Shown here: positions 33,928 to 41,901 of the stretch, in pieces
Layout: every line of letters begins with the position of its first letter
Numbering within the stretch: position 1 is the first letter of the stretch
Assembly (NCBI RefSeq): GCF_023805255.1
Contig: NZ_JAMSCK010000003.1
Coordinates: forward strand, 310,001 to 374,000
DNA: 64,000 nt
Origin: Gramella jeungdoensis
GTDB lineage: Bacteria > Bacteroidota > Bacteroidia > Flavobacteriales > Flavobacteriaceae
Direction of reading: 5' to 3'
Made by a program: the position numbers and the translations under genes
The notes under the pieces: generated by a model
What the model was told of the DNA's origin: nothing
The model's database searches: none
What the model saw: only the letters and a program-made list of their open reading frames with translations

Positions 33928-34077
33928 ATGGAAATCTTACAGGAAATACTGGTAATTATAACATTTCTGATAGCTTCCGGATATCTGTTTACCAAATTTA
34001 TCTGGAAACCTTCCTTTTTAGGTGGTAAGAAAAAAACCGGCTCCTGTGGTGTATCGGATTGCGGTTGCGGTGATTAA
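33928..34077 (+). CDS. Short Cys-rich FeoB-associated membrane protein
   Basis: 49 residues, ATG 33928, TAA 34075-34077. One membrane segment (about 7-25) is followed by KPSFLGGKKK and a Cys-rich tail (SCGVSDCGCGD). Such proteins regularly follow feoB in Bacteroidota and may pass iron or act like FeoC, which is not proven. Its stop overlaps the convergent stop of the next gene by four bases. Easily missed by automatic calling because of its size. Confidence 0.8.
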   Translation: MEILQEILVIITFLIASGYLFTKFIWKPSFLGGKKKTGSCGVSDCGCGD

Positions 34078-34529
34078 TTATTTTCCCCAGCTTCGGAAAC
34101 CGTTAGCTCCACACTATATTCTTCCTGGCTTATCTTATAACCAGCTTCCGGATAAGGAGTCACAACAAACTTCCTGATATTAAGTTCTTCGGTATCGAAG
34201 AAATCGGCAATTGAAATATTAAATCCAGGTATGATCTCCGTTTCGCCTACCGATATATTAGATCCCGTTATGATCTTATCTCCCTTAAATTTCCCTTCAT
34301 CATAGAATTCCACCAATACCTTCACTTCACCCGCCCATATACAGGTTACTCCTTTAGGGCATCTGGAATCTGAGATCACCTGTTTGATCTTAATGGTTTT
34401 TTCACCCAGCACCATATAGTCACCAAGGCAGAGAATAGAATGGTGAATCTTATTTTTTGATGTATCCTTATCCTGACCAAACATTAACACTGAATGGAAC
34501 AAGGCAAATAAAATTATTGTGATTCTCAT
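34074..34529 (-). CDS. Secreted protein with DSRCPKGVTCIWAGE motif
   Basis: 151 residues with a signal peptide (MRITIILFALFHSVLMFG). The mature part contains VISDSRCPKGVTCIWAGE, a motif I know from small exported proteins of unknown function in Bacteroidota; the two cysteines probably form a disulfide. No catalytic signature. It lies between feo and the ZIP/regulator genes on the minus strand, so a link to metals is possible by context only. Confidence 0.6.
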   Translation of the reverse strand: MRITIILFALFHSVLMFGQDKDTSKNKIHHSILCLGDYMVLGEKTIKIKQVISDSRCPKGVTCIWAGEVKVLVEFYDEGKFKGDKIITGSNISVGETEIIPGFNISIADFFDTEELNIRKFVVTPYPEAGYKISQEEYSVELTVSEAGENN

Positions 34530-34580
34530 AAGGGTCTTTATTATAAAGACGACAACTTAATAATAAAGTTGCAGGTAATT

Positions 34581-35402
34581 CTACCCCAGACCCACATCCA
34601 GCGTCATCATGACCATAAAGCCTCCAATGAATCCCATGGTAGAAATATCGGTGAAATTACCCTGCTGAGCCTCGGGCACAACTTCTTCAACTACAACAAA
34701 TATCATGGCTCCGGCTGCAAAGCATAATGCATAAGGAAGGATTGGCTGAAAAGTGAGAACGGCCCAAGCTCCTAACACAGCGGCCATCGGCTCAACGATC
34801 GCGGAAAGCTGCCCATAATTGAAACATTTCCAACGGCTAAGTCCCTGTCTTCTTAAAGGCATGGCTACAGCAAAACCTTCCGGGAAGTTCTGTAAACCGA
34901 TCCCCAGGGCCAGGGCAACAGCCCCTCCAATACTAGCCCCTTCAAATCCGGCACTCACACCTCCAAATAGAACCCCTACTGCCAGTCCTTCCGGGATATT
35001 ATGAAGTGTGATTGCAAGGGTAAGTAATACTGATTTATGCCAGGGAGTTTTAATCCCTTCCTTTTCACTCATTTTAAAATTTACGTGCAGGTGGGGCAAT
35101 ACCTTATCAAGGCCAAATATGAATAATGCTCCAAGTGCAAAGCCCACAACAGCAGGAACCACCTTTTCAAAACCTTCACCGGGACTCATTTCAATACCCG
35201 GTGCAAGCAAACTCCAGAAACTGGCAGCCACCATTACTCCCCCAGTAAACCCCAGCATTCCATCGAAAAAGGCTCGATTCATTCCTCTAAAAATAAAGAC
35301 CAGAGAAGCCCCAAGAGCCGTAAGCCCCCAGGTAAATAAGGTGGCCAGGAAAGCTGCGTAAACAGGATCCAGTTGTTGAAAGTAATCTATAACCGTGTTC
35401 AT
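34581..35402 (-). CDS. ZIP-family divalent metal transporter
   Basis: 273 residues with eight predicted membrane segments. The metal-path motifs HNIPEGLAVGVLFGG and LQNFPEGFAVAMPLRR are those of ZupT/ZIP proteins, which import Zn, Mn or Fe. It starts one base after the stop of the DtxR/MntR-type regulator, forming an operon with it, so its expression is probably metal-controlled. Which metal is preferred cannot be told from sequence. Confidence 0.9.
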   Translation of the reverse strand: MNTVIDYFQQLDPVYAAFLATLFTWGLTALGASLVFIFRGMNRAFFDGMLGFTGGVMVAASFWSLLAPGIEMSPGEGFEKVVPAVVGFALGALFIFGLDKVLPHLHVNFKMSEKEGIKTPWHKSVLLTLAITLHNIPEGLAVGVLFGGVSAGFEGASIGGAVALALGIGLQNFPEGFAVAMPLRRQGLSRWKCFNYGQLSAIVEPMAAVLGAWAVLTFQPILPYALCFAAGAMIFVVVEEVVPEAQQGNFTDISTMGFIGGFMVMMTLDVGLG

Positions 35403-35403
35403 T

Positions 35404-36060
35404 CTAAATTGTTTTAATAAATAGGTTTGTTGATATCTGGTGAGATATCCTTATTTCATTCTTTTCCATTTTGATAAGCATCGACTGATCAAAATCCTCT
35501 TTTTCTAAAACCTTAATTTCCTTACCAAGGGATATTCCATTCTTATCCAGATACTGCAGGAACTCTACAGATGAATCCTTTACTCCAACACATATTCCCG
35601 ATTCCCCTTTTTTAAGTGCCGATAATAATATCCTGTCGGCTACTGTAAACTTACCATTAGCATCCGGAATTGGATCTCCATGAGGGTCCTTTTTGGGATA
35701 ATCAAGGAATTTGTCCAGTTCGTTGGTAAGTTTTTCCGATTTTATATGTTCCAGCTGCTCGGCTACCTCATGTACCTCATCCCAGTTAAATCCGAGCTTT
35801 TCCACAAGGAAAACTTCCCAAAGCCTATGCTTGCGTATCACTTCAACCGCAGCCTTTTTTCCAGCATCGCTTAGCTTAACCCCCTGATATTTCTTATAGT
35901 TCACAAGGTCCTTATCTGAAAGCCTTTTTACCATATCGGTTACTGAAGAGGCCTTTGTCTGCATTTCCTCTGCCAGCGCATTTGTACTTACCCCACTTTT
36001 ATAGGCGGTTTCAAGATGAAATATGGCTTTAAGGTAATTTTCTTCAGATAAGCTAAACAT
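35404..36060 (-). CDS. DtxR/MntR-family metal-dependent regulator
   Basis: 218 residues: winged helix (residues 1-65, ALAEEMQTKASSVTDMVKRL), metal-binding/dimerisation helices with HRLWEVFLVEKL and EVHEVAEQLEHIKSEKL, and a C-terminal SH3/FeoA-like domain from about 150. With Fe(II) or Mn(II) it should repress uptake genes. It is upstream of the ZIP gene in one operon and divergent from the TonB receptor gene; the short region between holds palindromes fitting its operators. Confidence 0.92.
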   Translation of the reverse strand: MFSLSEENYLKAIFHLETAYKSGVSTNALAEEMQTKASSVTDMVKRLSDKDLVNYKKYQGVKLSDAGKKAAVEVIRKHRLWEVFLVEKLGFNWDEVHEVAEQLEHIKSEKLTNELDKFLDYPKKDPHGDPIPDANGKFTVADRILLSALKKGESGICVGVKDSSVEFLQYLDKNGISLGKEIKVLEKEDFDQSMLIKMEKNEIRISHQISTNLFIKTI

Positions 36061-36080
36061 CCTTTAAATTTTATTTTCGC

Positions 36081-36111
36081 CAAAAATACATTTTTTAATT
36101 TGATTAATCAA
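36081..36111 (-). promoter_or_regulatory. Promoter of the DtxR-type regulator with palindromic operator
   Basis: On the minus strand TTG (plus CAA 36109-36111), a 20-base spacer and TATTTTTG (plus 36081-36088) fit the -33/-7 consensus very well. The -33 box lies within the perfect 12-base palindrome TTGATTAATCAA (36100-36111). Confidence 0.7.
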
Positions 36112-36114
36112 TTT

Positions 36115-36146
36115 TTTAGGTTCATCTAAATTATTTTATACCTTTG
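36115..36146 (+). promoter_or_regulatory. Promoter and operator of the TonB receptor gene
   Basis: TTTAGGTTCATCTAAA (36115-36130) has inverted five-base arms TTTAG/CTAAA, like DtxR/IdeR-type boxes. TACCTTTG (36139-36146) is a -7 box. Repressor binding would cover the -33 side of this promoter and, next to 36100-36111, the divergent one too. Confidence 0.65.
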
Positions 36147-36161
36147 TCAAAAATTTGATTG

Positions 36162-38513
36162 ATGAAGAGTCTGATAAAGATATTTTTAAGCCTGGCAGTT
36201 TCAGCAGCAGGAGCACAAAGTGTGAAAGTTTCGGGTCTGGTAAACGAGGATGGAAAACCAGTGCCGTTCGCGAGCATTTATGTTTCGGGGACTTCAAATG
36301 GCACCAGCGCCGATATGAACGGGAATTTTTCCATCAACCTGGAGCCGGAAAAAGTTGAACTTACCATTCAGGCTATAGGATTCAAAACCAAAAAGATTAG
36401 TATAGATGCGAAGGATTATTCAGATAAAAAACTGAACATAAACCTCGAAGAAGATGCCCTTGGCCTCGACCAGGTTGTAGTTAGTGCCACCAGGAATAGG
36501 ATCAATTTAAAAGAAGCCCCGGTGATCGTTAATGTGCTGAACTCAAAACTGTTCAATGCAACCCAGTCGGTCTCGGTCGCCGAAACTCTAAATTTTCAGC
36601 CCGGTGTGCGCGTTGAGACCAATTGCCAGAACTGCGGTTTTACCCAGGTTCGGTTAAACGGCCTAGACGGAAGCTATACCCAGGTACTTATCAACAGCCG
36701 CGCAGTATTTAGCGCCTTAAACAGTGTTTACGGACTTGAACAAATCCCAACCTCCATCCTGGATCGGGTTGAAGTTGTGAGAAGTGGCGGATCTGCCCTT
36801 TTCGGCTCTAATGCAATTGCCGGAACTGTAAATATCATTACCAAAGAGCCTGTCCTGAATACCTGGAACGTTTCCGGAAATATGGCATTGATAGATGGTG
36901 AGATCCCTGACAGAACCATTAATGTAACCGGATCAGTAGTAACTGAGGATCTTAACAGCGGCGTTACCATCTACGGAATGAACCGAGATCGGGCAGCATA
37001 CGATGCGAACGGTGATGGCTTCACCGAAATAACCGAACTTACCAACAATACCCTGGGAGCGAAGGCATTTATGAAACCGAATGAAACCAGTAAGATCACT
37101 CTTGACCTAACTGCACTTAAAGAATATAGAAGAGGAGGTGACAGACTGGAGCTTGCCCCTCATTTGACAGATATTACCGAAGAACTGGACCACAATACTA
37201 TAATTGGGGGACTTACTTATGATCTTTCAAACAGGGAAATGACCAATAATTTCTCGTTCTATGCCTCAGGACAGCATACCGATCGGAAAAGCTATTATGG
37301 TGGACTTGGTGGTGGAAGAACCGCCCAGGATAGTATTGCCGCTTCAAATGCCTATGGAAACACGAAAGATATAGCTTTCCTATCCGGCTTCCAGTTCACA
37401 AGGAATTTTGATAATAATGATGTGCTTACCACTGGGGTCGAATACAACCTCAGCAATACAGAAGATGCCATAGCAGGTTATGGCAGGTTTATAGATCAGG
37501 AAGTGAATACCTATTCAGCGTTTGCCCAATATGAATGGAAGCCAGTGGAAACATTCACCGCGCTTTTAGGAACCAGGCTGGATCATGTTAATGTACTTGG
37601 AGATTATAGCGTTGAAAATGTTCAGAGAAAATCTGAAATAGACCAGACAGTATTGAGTCCCAGGTTGACTTTGTTATACAATATAACCGAAGAATTACAA
37701 TTCAGGGGAGGTTATGCCAGAGGTTTCAGGGCTCCACAGGCATTCAACGAAGACCTTCATATTTCGTCGGTTGGAGGCGAACCTCAGTTCGTGATCCTTT
37801 CAGAAGACCTGGAAACTGAATATTCCAACGCCTATACGGCTTCCTTCAATTATTCCAAAAGCATAAACAAGCTTCAAACAGATTTTTTACTCGAGGGCTT
37901 TTATACAGAGCTTAAAAATCCGTTCACCACGGTGAGTACGGGTGCCAGTTTGCCAAACGGTTCTATTCTAAAAGAGGTGAGAAACGGTAGTGGAGCCTAT
38001 GTAACAGGTACCAATTTCGAAATAGGAGTTTCCCCTTCTTCCGCTTTGACCTTTCAATTGGGAGGAACCTATCAAAGATCGATCTATAAAGAAGAACAGG
38101 TACTCTATGAAGCATCTAACGAAGCAGAGGAAGATGTGATCATTTCTGAATTTGTACGAAATCCTGATTTTTATGGATACTTCAATATCAACACCTCCCC
38201 GTTCAAAGGTTTTTCTGCAGATTTTACAGGTACTTACACCGGTGAGATGACCATTCCAAAAGTGGTGAATGCAAATGGATTCCTGGATTTAAAAGAATCT
38301 CCCTCCTTTGTAGACGTGAACTTAAAACTGACACAGCATATCGATATAACCGAAGACTTTCATATAAACCTTAGTACGGGAGTCCAGAATGTGTTCAATG
38401 CATATCAGGATGATTTTGATTCCGGCCCTACACGGGATTCAGATTATATCTATGGACCATCACGGCCCCGTACATTTTTTTTCGGGATCAAATTTGGAAA
38501 CCTTCATGATTAG
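36162..38513 (+). CDS. TonB-dependent receptor, probably metal or metallophore uptake
   Basis: 783 residues from ATG 36162 (an adjacent TTG at 36159 is just upstream). A signal peptide is followed by a carboxypeptidase-regulatory-like domain (GLVNEDGKPVPFASIYVSG), the plug with QPGVRVETNCQNCGFTQVRL, and a beta-barrel ending in FFFGIKFGNLHD. The NCQNCG pair in the plug is notable and occurs in receptors I associate with heme or copper/iron complexes. The DtxR-type operator in its promoter and the following thioredoxin gene favour metal uptake. Substrate is inference. Confidence 0.88.
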   Translation: MKSLIKIFLSLAVSAAGAQSVKVSGLVNEDGKPVPFASIYVSGTSNGTSADMNGNFSINLEPEKVELTIQAIGFKTKKISIDAKDYSDKKLNINLEEDALGLDQVVVSATRNRINLKEAPVIVNVLNSKLFNATQSVSVAETLNFQPGVRVETNCQNCGFTQVRLNGLDGSYTQVLINSRAVFSALNSVYGLEQIPTSILDRVEVVRSGGSALFGSNAIAGTVNIITKEPVLNTWNVSGNMALIDGEIPDRTINVTGSVVTEDLNSGVTIYGMNRDRAAYDANGDGFTEITELTNNTLGAKAFMKPNETSKITLDLTALKEYRRGGDRLELAPHLTDITEELDHNTIIGGLTYDLSNREMTNNFSFYASGQHTDRKSYYGGLGGGRTAQDSIAASNAYGNTKDIAFLSGFQFTRNFDNNDVLTTGVEYNLSNTEDAIAGYGRFIDQEVNTYSAFAQYEWKPVETFTALLGTRLDHVNVLGDYSVENVQRKSEIDQTVLSPRLTLLYNITEELQFRGGYARGFRAPQAFNEDLHISSVGGEPQFVILSEDLETEYSNAYTASFNYSKSINKLQTDFLLEGFYTELKNPFTTVSTGASLPNGSILKEVRNGSGAYVTGTNFEIGVSPSSALTFQLGGTYQRSIYKEEQVLYEASNEAEEDVIISEFVRNPDFYGYFNINTSPFKGFSADFTGTYTGEMTIPKVVNANGFLDLKESPSFVDVNLKLTQHIDITEDFHINLSTGVQNVFNAYQDDFDSGPTRDSDYIYGPSRPRTFFFGIKFGNLHD

Positions 38514-38523
38514 ACCTTAAGCT

Positions 38524-38991
38524 ATGAGAATAATACTTATCACATTCATGATCTTTTGCATTCAGGCGGTCTCCGCACAAAAATCGGAGATCGAATGGAT
38601 AGGCTTTGAGCAACTGGATGACTCCCTCAAAGTGAAGAGCAAACCTGTACTGGTATATTTTTATACAGACTGGTGTGTCTATTGCAAAAAAATGGAGAGG
38701 CATGCATTCAAAAATCCGGAAATAGTTTCAGCTATCAATAATGAGTACTATGCAGTAAAAATGAATGCTGAAAGCATGGCTCCCATTGAATTTGAGGGTC
38801 AGACCTACATCAATGAACAGGCGAAGACAAAAAGGAATGGAGTACATCAGATTCCATTGATCCTTGCAAGCCGGGAAGATAATAAGGTCTCATTCCCAAC
38901 CCTGCTAGTGCTGGATAGAAATTTCAGAATTCGAAAAAGGAGTTTTGAGTATATGACCTCAGAAAGAATGAAAGAATTAATTAAGAGCTAG
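38524..38991 (+). CDS. Exported thioredoxin-like protein
   Basis: 155 residues with signal peptide ending VSAQ and a thioredoxin_7-type domain. The motif WCVYC (in YFYTDWCVYCKKMERHAF) is the redox centre. It begins 10 bases after the TonB receptor gene, so the two are co-transcribed; it may reduce the receptor's Cys pair or release a thiol-bound metal. That link is inference from context. Confidence 0.82.
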   Translation: MRIILITFMIFCIQAVSAQKSEIEWIGFEQLDDSLKVKSKPVLVYFYTDWCVYCKKMERHAFKNPEIVSAINNEYYAVKMNAESMAPIEFEGQTYINEQAKTKRNGVHQIPLILASREDNKVSFPTLLVLDRNFRIRKRSFEYMTSERMKELIKS

Positions 38992-39072
38992 ATGAAAATG
39001 AGCTTTTAGATTAAGCGTTTTTTATAACTAGTTTTAGTTGGAAGGCCTTCTGTGAGAACGGGAGGCTTTATT

Positions 39073-39813
39073 TTATAAACCGCGCTCTTTTTTGATTTGG
39101 TCGTAAGCTTCCTGAACCTTTCTAAATTTCTCTTCAGCTCCCTTTCTGTAAGCTTCGTCCATATGACCCAGTTTATCGGGATGGTATTTCTTGGCCATTT
39201 TTCTAAAGGCTTTCTTCACCTCATCATCACTCGCTGTCTTATCTATTTCGAGGATAGTATAGGCTGAATCTGTATCTTTAAAGAACATCGCCTTAATACT
39301 CTCAAAATCCCGGTGCCCGATCTGGAGATATCCTGCAATATCCCTTATCACATCAGCTTCCGCATCGCTCACACGACCATCGGCCTGAGCAATTCCAAAC
39401 AGGAAATGAATTATCTGCAGCCTGGTGGGGTATCTTGTCCTCGCGGCAAGATAACGAGCTATATTGGATGCCGAAACCTGACGGCTCTTAACTACCTCAT
39501 TAAAGGTTCTGAAGGTAGCATTGGCCCTGTCCTTACCGTAAGCCTGCACAAAATAGGAGCGAACATAGTCCAGCTCCTTTTGAGAGACATGTCCGTCGGC
39601 TTTGATCACAATCGAACATAGCGAAAGTAAGTTAAGCTCAAAATCTCCGGGGGAGACAGTTTGTTTTTTCTCTCCGAAAAGGGAGTTGAATATTCCGCCT
39701 GAAGAACGAATATAATTGTCCAGTAACGATCCTATAATAAATCCAAGAATAGCTCCGGGAAACCTGAAGTACATATATCCCAGAATTGCAGCCAGCCATT
39801 TAATCATCGGCAA
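39073..39813 (-). CDS. DjlA-like membrane co-chaperone (TerB plus DnaJ domain)
   Basis: 246 residues: an N-terminal membrane segment (about 5-33), a TerB/DjlA helical domain (about 55-175, FELNLLSLCSIVIKADG) and a C-terminal J domain with HPD in KKYHPDKLG. It would recruit DnaK to the inner face of the membrane. The start at ATG 39811-39813 fits the anchor. It stands alone on the minus strand and is complete. Confidence 0.88.
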   Translation of the reverse strand: MPMIKWLAAILGYMYFRFPGAILGFIIGSLLDNYIRSSGGIFNSLFGEKKQTVSPGDFELNLLSLCSIVIKADGHVSQKELDYVRSYFVQAYGKDRANATFRTFNEVVKSRQVSASNIARYLAARTRYPTRLQIIHFLFGIAQADGRVSDAEADVIRDIAGYLQIGHRDFESIKAMFFKDTDSAYTILEIDKTASDDEVKKAFRKMAKKYHPDKLGHMDEAYRKGAEEKFRKVQEAYDQIKKERGL

Positions 39814-39955
39814 TTTTCTTTAGCCGCTAAGATAACATTTTCAATATTTAAATGGCAATCTCCCCGCTCATATCCCATTTTTTAAGCCGATAAATCAAAC
39901 CTATTTACACATAGTAATTAGAAATTCGATATATGCCCACCTAAACATAATTTGG

Positions 39956-39963
39956 TATCTTTG
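39956..39963 (+). promoter_or_regulatory. -7 box of the bacilliredoxin gene
   Basis: TATCTTTG fits TAnnTTTG, 37 bases before ATG 40001. No clear -33 TTG at the right spacing. Confidence 0.45.
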
Positions 39964-40000
39964 TCATTCATAAACGTTTAATACCAAAATAAAAAGATAT

Positions 40001-40411
40001 ATGTATCCAGCAGAATTGGTAAAACCAATGAGAGAAGATCTTACAAGCATTGGTTTTGAAGAATTACATACTGTAGAAGATGTTGAAAAGGCGATGGAAG
40101 CTAAGGGAACTACTTTAGTAGTGGTGAATTCGGTTTGCGGTTGTGCGGCAGCAAATGCACGCCCGGGAGCCAGAATTTCTCTTCAGAATGCTAAAAAACC
40201 AGATAATCTATTCACCGTATTTGCGGGAGTAGATAAAGAAGCTACAGATAAAGCAAGAGGTTATATGGTACCTTTCCCTCCATCTTCTCCTTCTATGGCA
40301 TTGTTTAAAGATGGAGAGCTAGTTCATATGCTTGAGCGTCACCATATTGAAGGTCGTCCTGCAGACATGATCGCAGAGAACCTGATTGGCGCTTACAACG
40401 AATTTTGCTAA
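40001..40411 (+). CDS. BrxA/BrxB-family bacilliredoxin
   Basis: 136 residues of the YphP/YqiW (DUF1094) family. The CGC active site is at Cys46-Gly47-Cys48 in VVNSVCGCAAANARPGA, and the C-terminal region has MLERHHIEGR. Family members remove bacillithiol from mixed disulfides on proteins under oxidative stress; Bacteroidota that lack glutathione often have it. It is a single-gene unit with its own terminator. Confidence 0.92.
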   Translation: MYPAELVKPMREDLTSIGFEELHTVEDVEKAMEAKGTTLVVVNSVCGCAAANARPGARISLQNAKKPDNLFTVFAGVDKEATDKARGYMVPFPPSSPSMALFKDGELVHMLERHHIEGRPADMIAENLIGAYNEFC

Positions 40412-40430
40412 TCTTAAAATAGATAGCCCT

Positions 40431-40459
40431 AAAAAGCCACGCTGCTAGCGTGGCTTTTT
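40431..40459 (+). terminator. Terminator after the bacilliredoxin gene
   Basis: AAAAAGCCACGC and GCGTGGCTTTTT form a perfect 12-pair stem with loop TGCTA and a T-tract. Confidence 0.92.
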
Positions 40460-40481
40460 TATGCTTAAAATTTGAAATAGC

Positions 40482-40489
40482 TAAATTTG
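40482..40489 (+). promoter_or_regulatory. -7 box of the acyltransferase gene
   Basis: TAAATTTG fits TAnnTTTG, 18 bases before ATG 40507. It makes the in-frame GTG at 40450, inside the terminator, an unlikely start. Confidence 0.5.
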
Positions 40490-40506
40490 TAGTTTTAAAA
40501 GCCAAA

Positions 40507-41238
40507 ATGAAGAGATTTTTTTCCTACCCATTATCGGTCGTATTTTATATTTTCTTTTTCCTTACCCTGCTTATTTTTCATCCAATCCAGTGGCTAAGTC
40601 TTAAACTGGGAGGATATGAAGCACATAAAAGAAGTGTGGATCTTTTCAATTTTTTCCTTTTAAGGTGTCTCAATATTTTAGGGACCACTTTTACCATCGA
40701 AAACGAATATGAACTGCCGGTAGACAAGACCTGTATTTTTGTGGCTAATCACCAGGGGATGTACGACATCCCTCCTATCATTTGGTATTTCAGGGAACAT
40801 CATCCAAAATTCGTGAGTAAGAAGGAATTGGGGAAAGGCATCCCGAGTATTTCATTCAACTTAAGGCATGGAGGTTCTGTGCTAATAGACCGAAAGAACA
40901 GAAGGGAATCGCTTCTCAAGATGAGTGAGTTTGGGGACTATCTCTCAAAAACAAAACGCTCTGCTGTAATATTTCCGGAAGGAACCAGGAGCAGAACGGG
41001 AAAACCAAAGGAATTCAGGACCAATGGAATGATGATACTTTTTAAAAAATTACCCGAAGCCGTTGTGGTTCCCATCACCATCAACAATTCATGGAAGCTT
41101 TTCAAACATGGCAATTTTCCTATAGATCTTGGGGTGCATGTACATCTTAAGACACACAAACCCATTGCTGTGAATTCAGAGGATGCAACGGCCCTTGCAG
41201 CTGAAGTGGAAAGAACAATAATTGCTGATATACGTTAA
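40507..41238 (+). CDS. plsC: 1-acyl-sn-glycerol-3-phosphate acyltransferase
   Basis: 243 residues from ATG 40507. One or two N-terminal membrane segments, then the acyltransferase signatures NHQGMYD (Asn81-Asp87), FPEGTRSRTGKPKEF and VVVPITI. It acylates lysophosphatidate to phosphatidate on the inner membrane. The open frame begins at GTG 40450 inside the preceding terminator, so the ATG after a promoter box is preferred. It is nine bases upstream of the HD-domain gene, likely one transcript. Confidence 0.88.
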   Translation: MKRFFSYPLSVVFYIFFFLTLLIFHPIQWLSLKLGGYEAHKRSVDLFNFFLLRCLNILGTTFTIENEYELPVDKTCIFVANHQGMYDIPPIIWYFREHHPKFVSKKELGKGIPSISFNLRHGGSVLIDRKNRRESLLKMSEFGDYLSKTKRSAVIFPEGTRSRTGKPKEFRTNGMMILFKKLPEAVVVPITINNSWKLFKHGNFPIDLGVHVHLKTHKPIAVNSEDATALAAEVERTIIADIR

Positions 41239-41247
41239 AGAATTTTT

Positions 41248-41901
41248 ATGCCTGTAAGTTCAGTGGTAGAGAACACTATTCAATTTGTAAAAGAGACTCT
41301 GAGGAATGCTGAAGGGGGTCATGACTGGTTTCATATTCAACGAGTATTGAACAATTCCAGGCTTATCGCTAAAGATGAAAAATGCAATATGCTAATTGTT
41401 GAACTTGGCGCATTGCTTCATGATATCGCCGATTCAAAGTTTCATAACGGAGATGAAAGTGTTGGCCCCGAAAGGGCTGAAAAATTTCTGAAATCCCAGA
41501 ATGTTTCAGAGGAAGTCATAGATCACGTAATTCAGATAATCAAGAATATTTCATTTAAAGGCGGTAATGTAGATAGAAAATTCTCTTCTATAGAACTGGA
41601 TATAGTTCAGGATGCCGACAGGCTGGATGCTCTTGGAGCAATTGGCATTGCCCGCACCTTCAATTATGGCGGATTTAAAGGCAGAGCCCTTTACGATCCT
41701 GAAATAGAACCCAATCTGAATATGACTAAAGAGGAATATAAGGCCTCCACCGCCCCTACCATCAATCACTTCTATGAGAAGCTGTTATTGTTAAAAGACC
41801 GGATGAATACCAAAGCAGGAAGAAGGATAGCCGCAGACCGCCACGCCTTTATGATCGCATATCTTAATCAGTTTTATGCTGAATGGAATGGGGAAGCCTA
41901 A
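41248..41901 (+). CDS. HD-domain phosphohydrolase
   Basis: 217 residues with the HD metal site: His in GGHDWFH, then LLHDIAD, and a later Asp in VQDADRLDALGA. This matches the YedJ-type family, which hydrolyses small phosphorylated compounds; its substrate is unknown. It converges with the radical SAM gene, sharing four bases at the stop codons. Confidence 0.88.
   Translation: MPVSSVVENTIQFVKETLRNAEGGHDWFHIQRVLNNSRLIAKDEKCNMLIVELGALLHDIADSKFHNGDESVGPERAEKFLKSQNVSEEVIDHVIQIIKNISFKGGNVDRKFSSIELDIVQDADRLDALGAIGIARTFNYGGFKGRALYDPEIEPNLNMTKEEYKASTAPTINHFYEKLLLLKDRMNTKAGRRIAADRHAFMIAYLNQFYAEWNGEA

Noticed and set aside
38992-39072. Rho-independent terminator after the thioredoxin gene
   Set aside because: AAGGCCTTCT...AGGCTTTATTTT can be folded only with several mismatches and has no real T-tract, so I did not list it.
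40450-40506. GTG start for the acyltransferase at 40450
   Set aside because: It lies within the hairpin terminator of the previous gene and upstream of a TAAATTTG promoter box; the ATG at 40507 gives a normal N-terminus.
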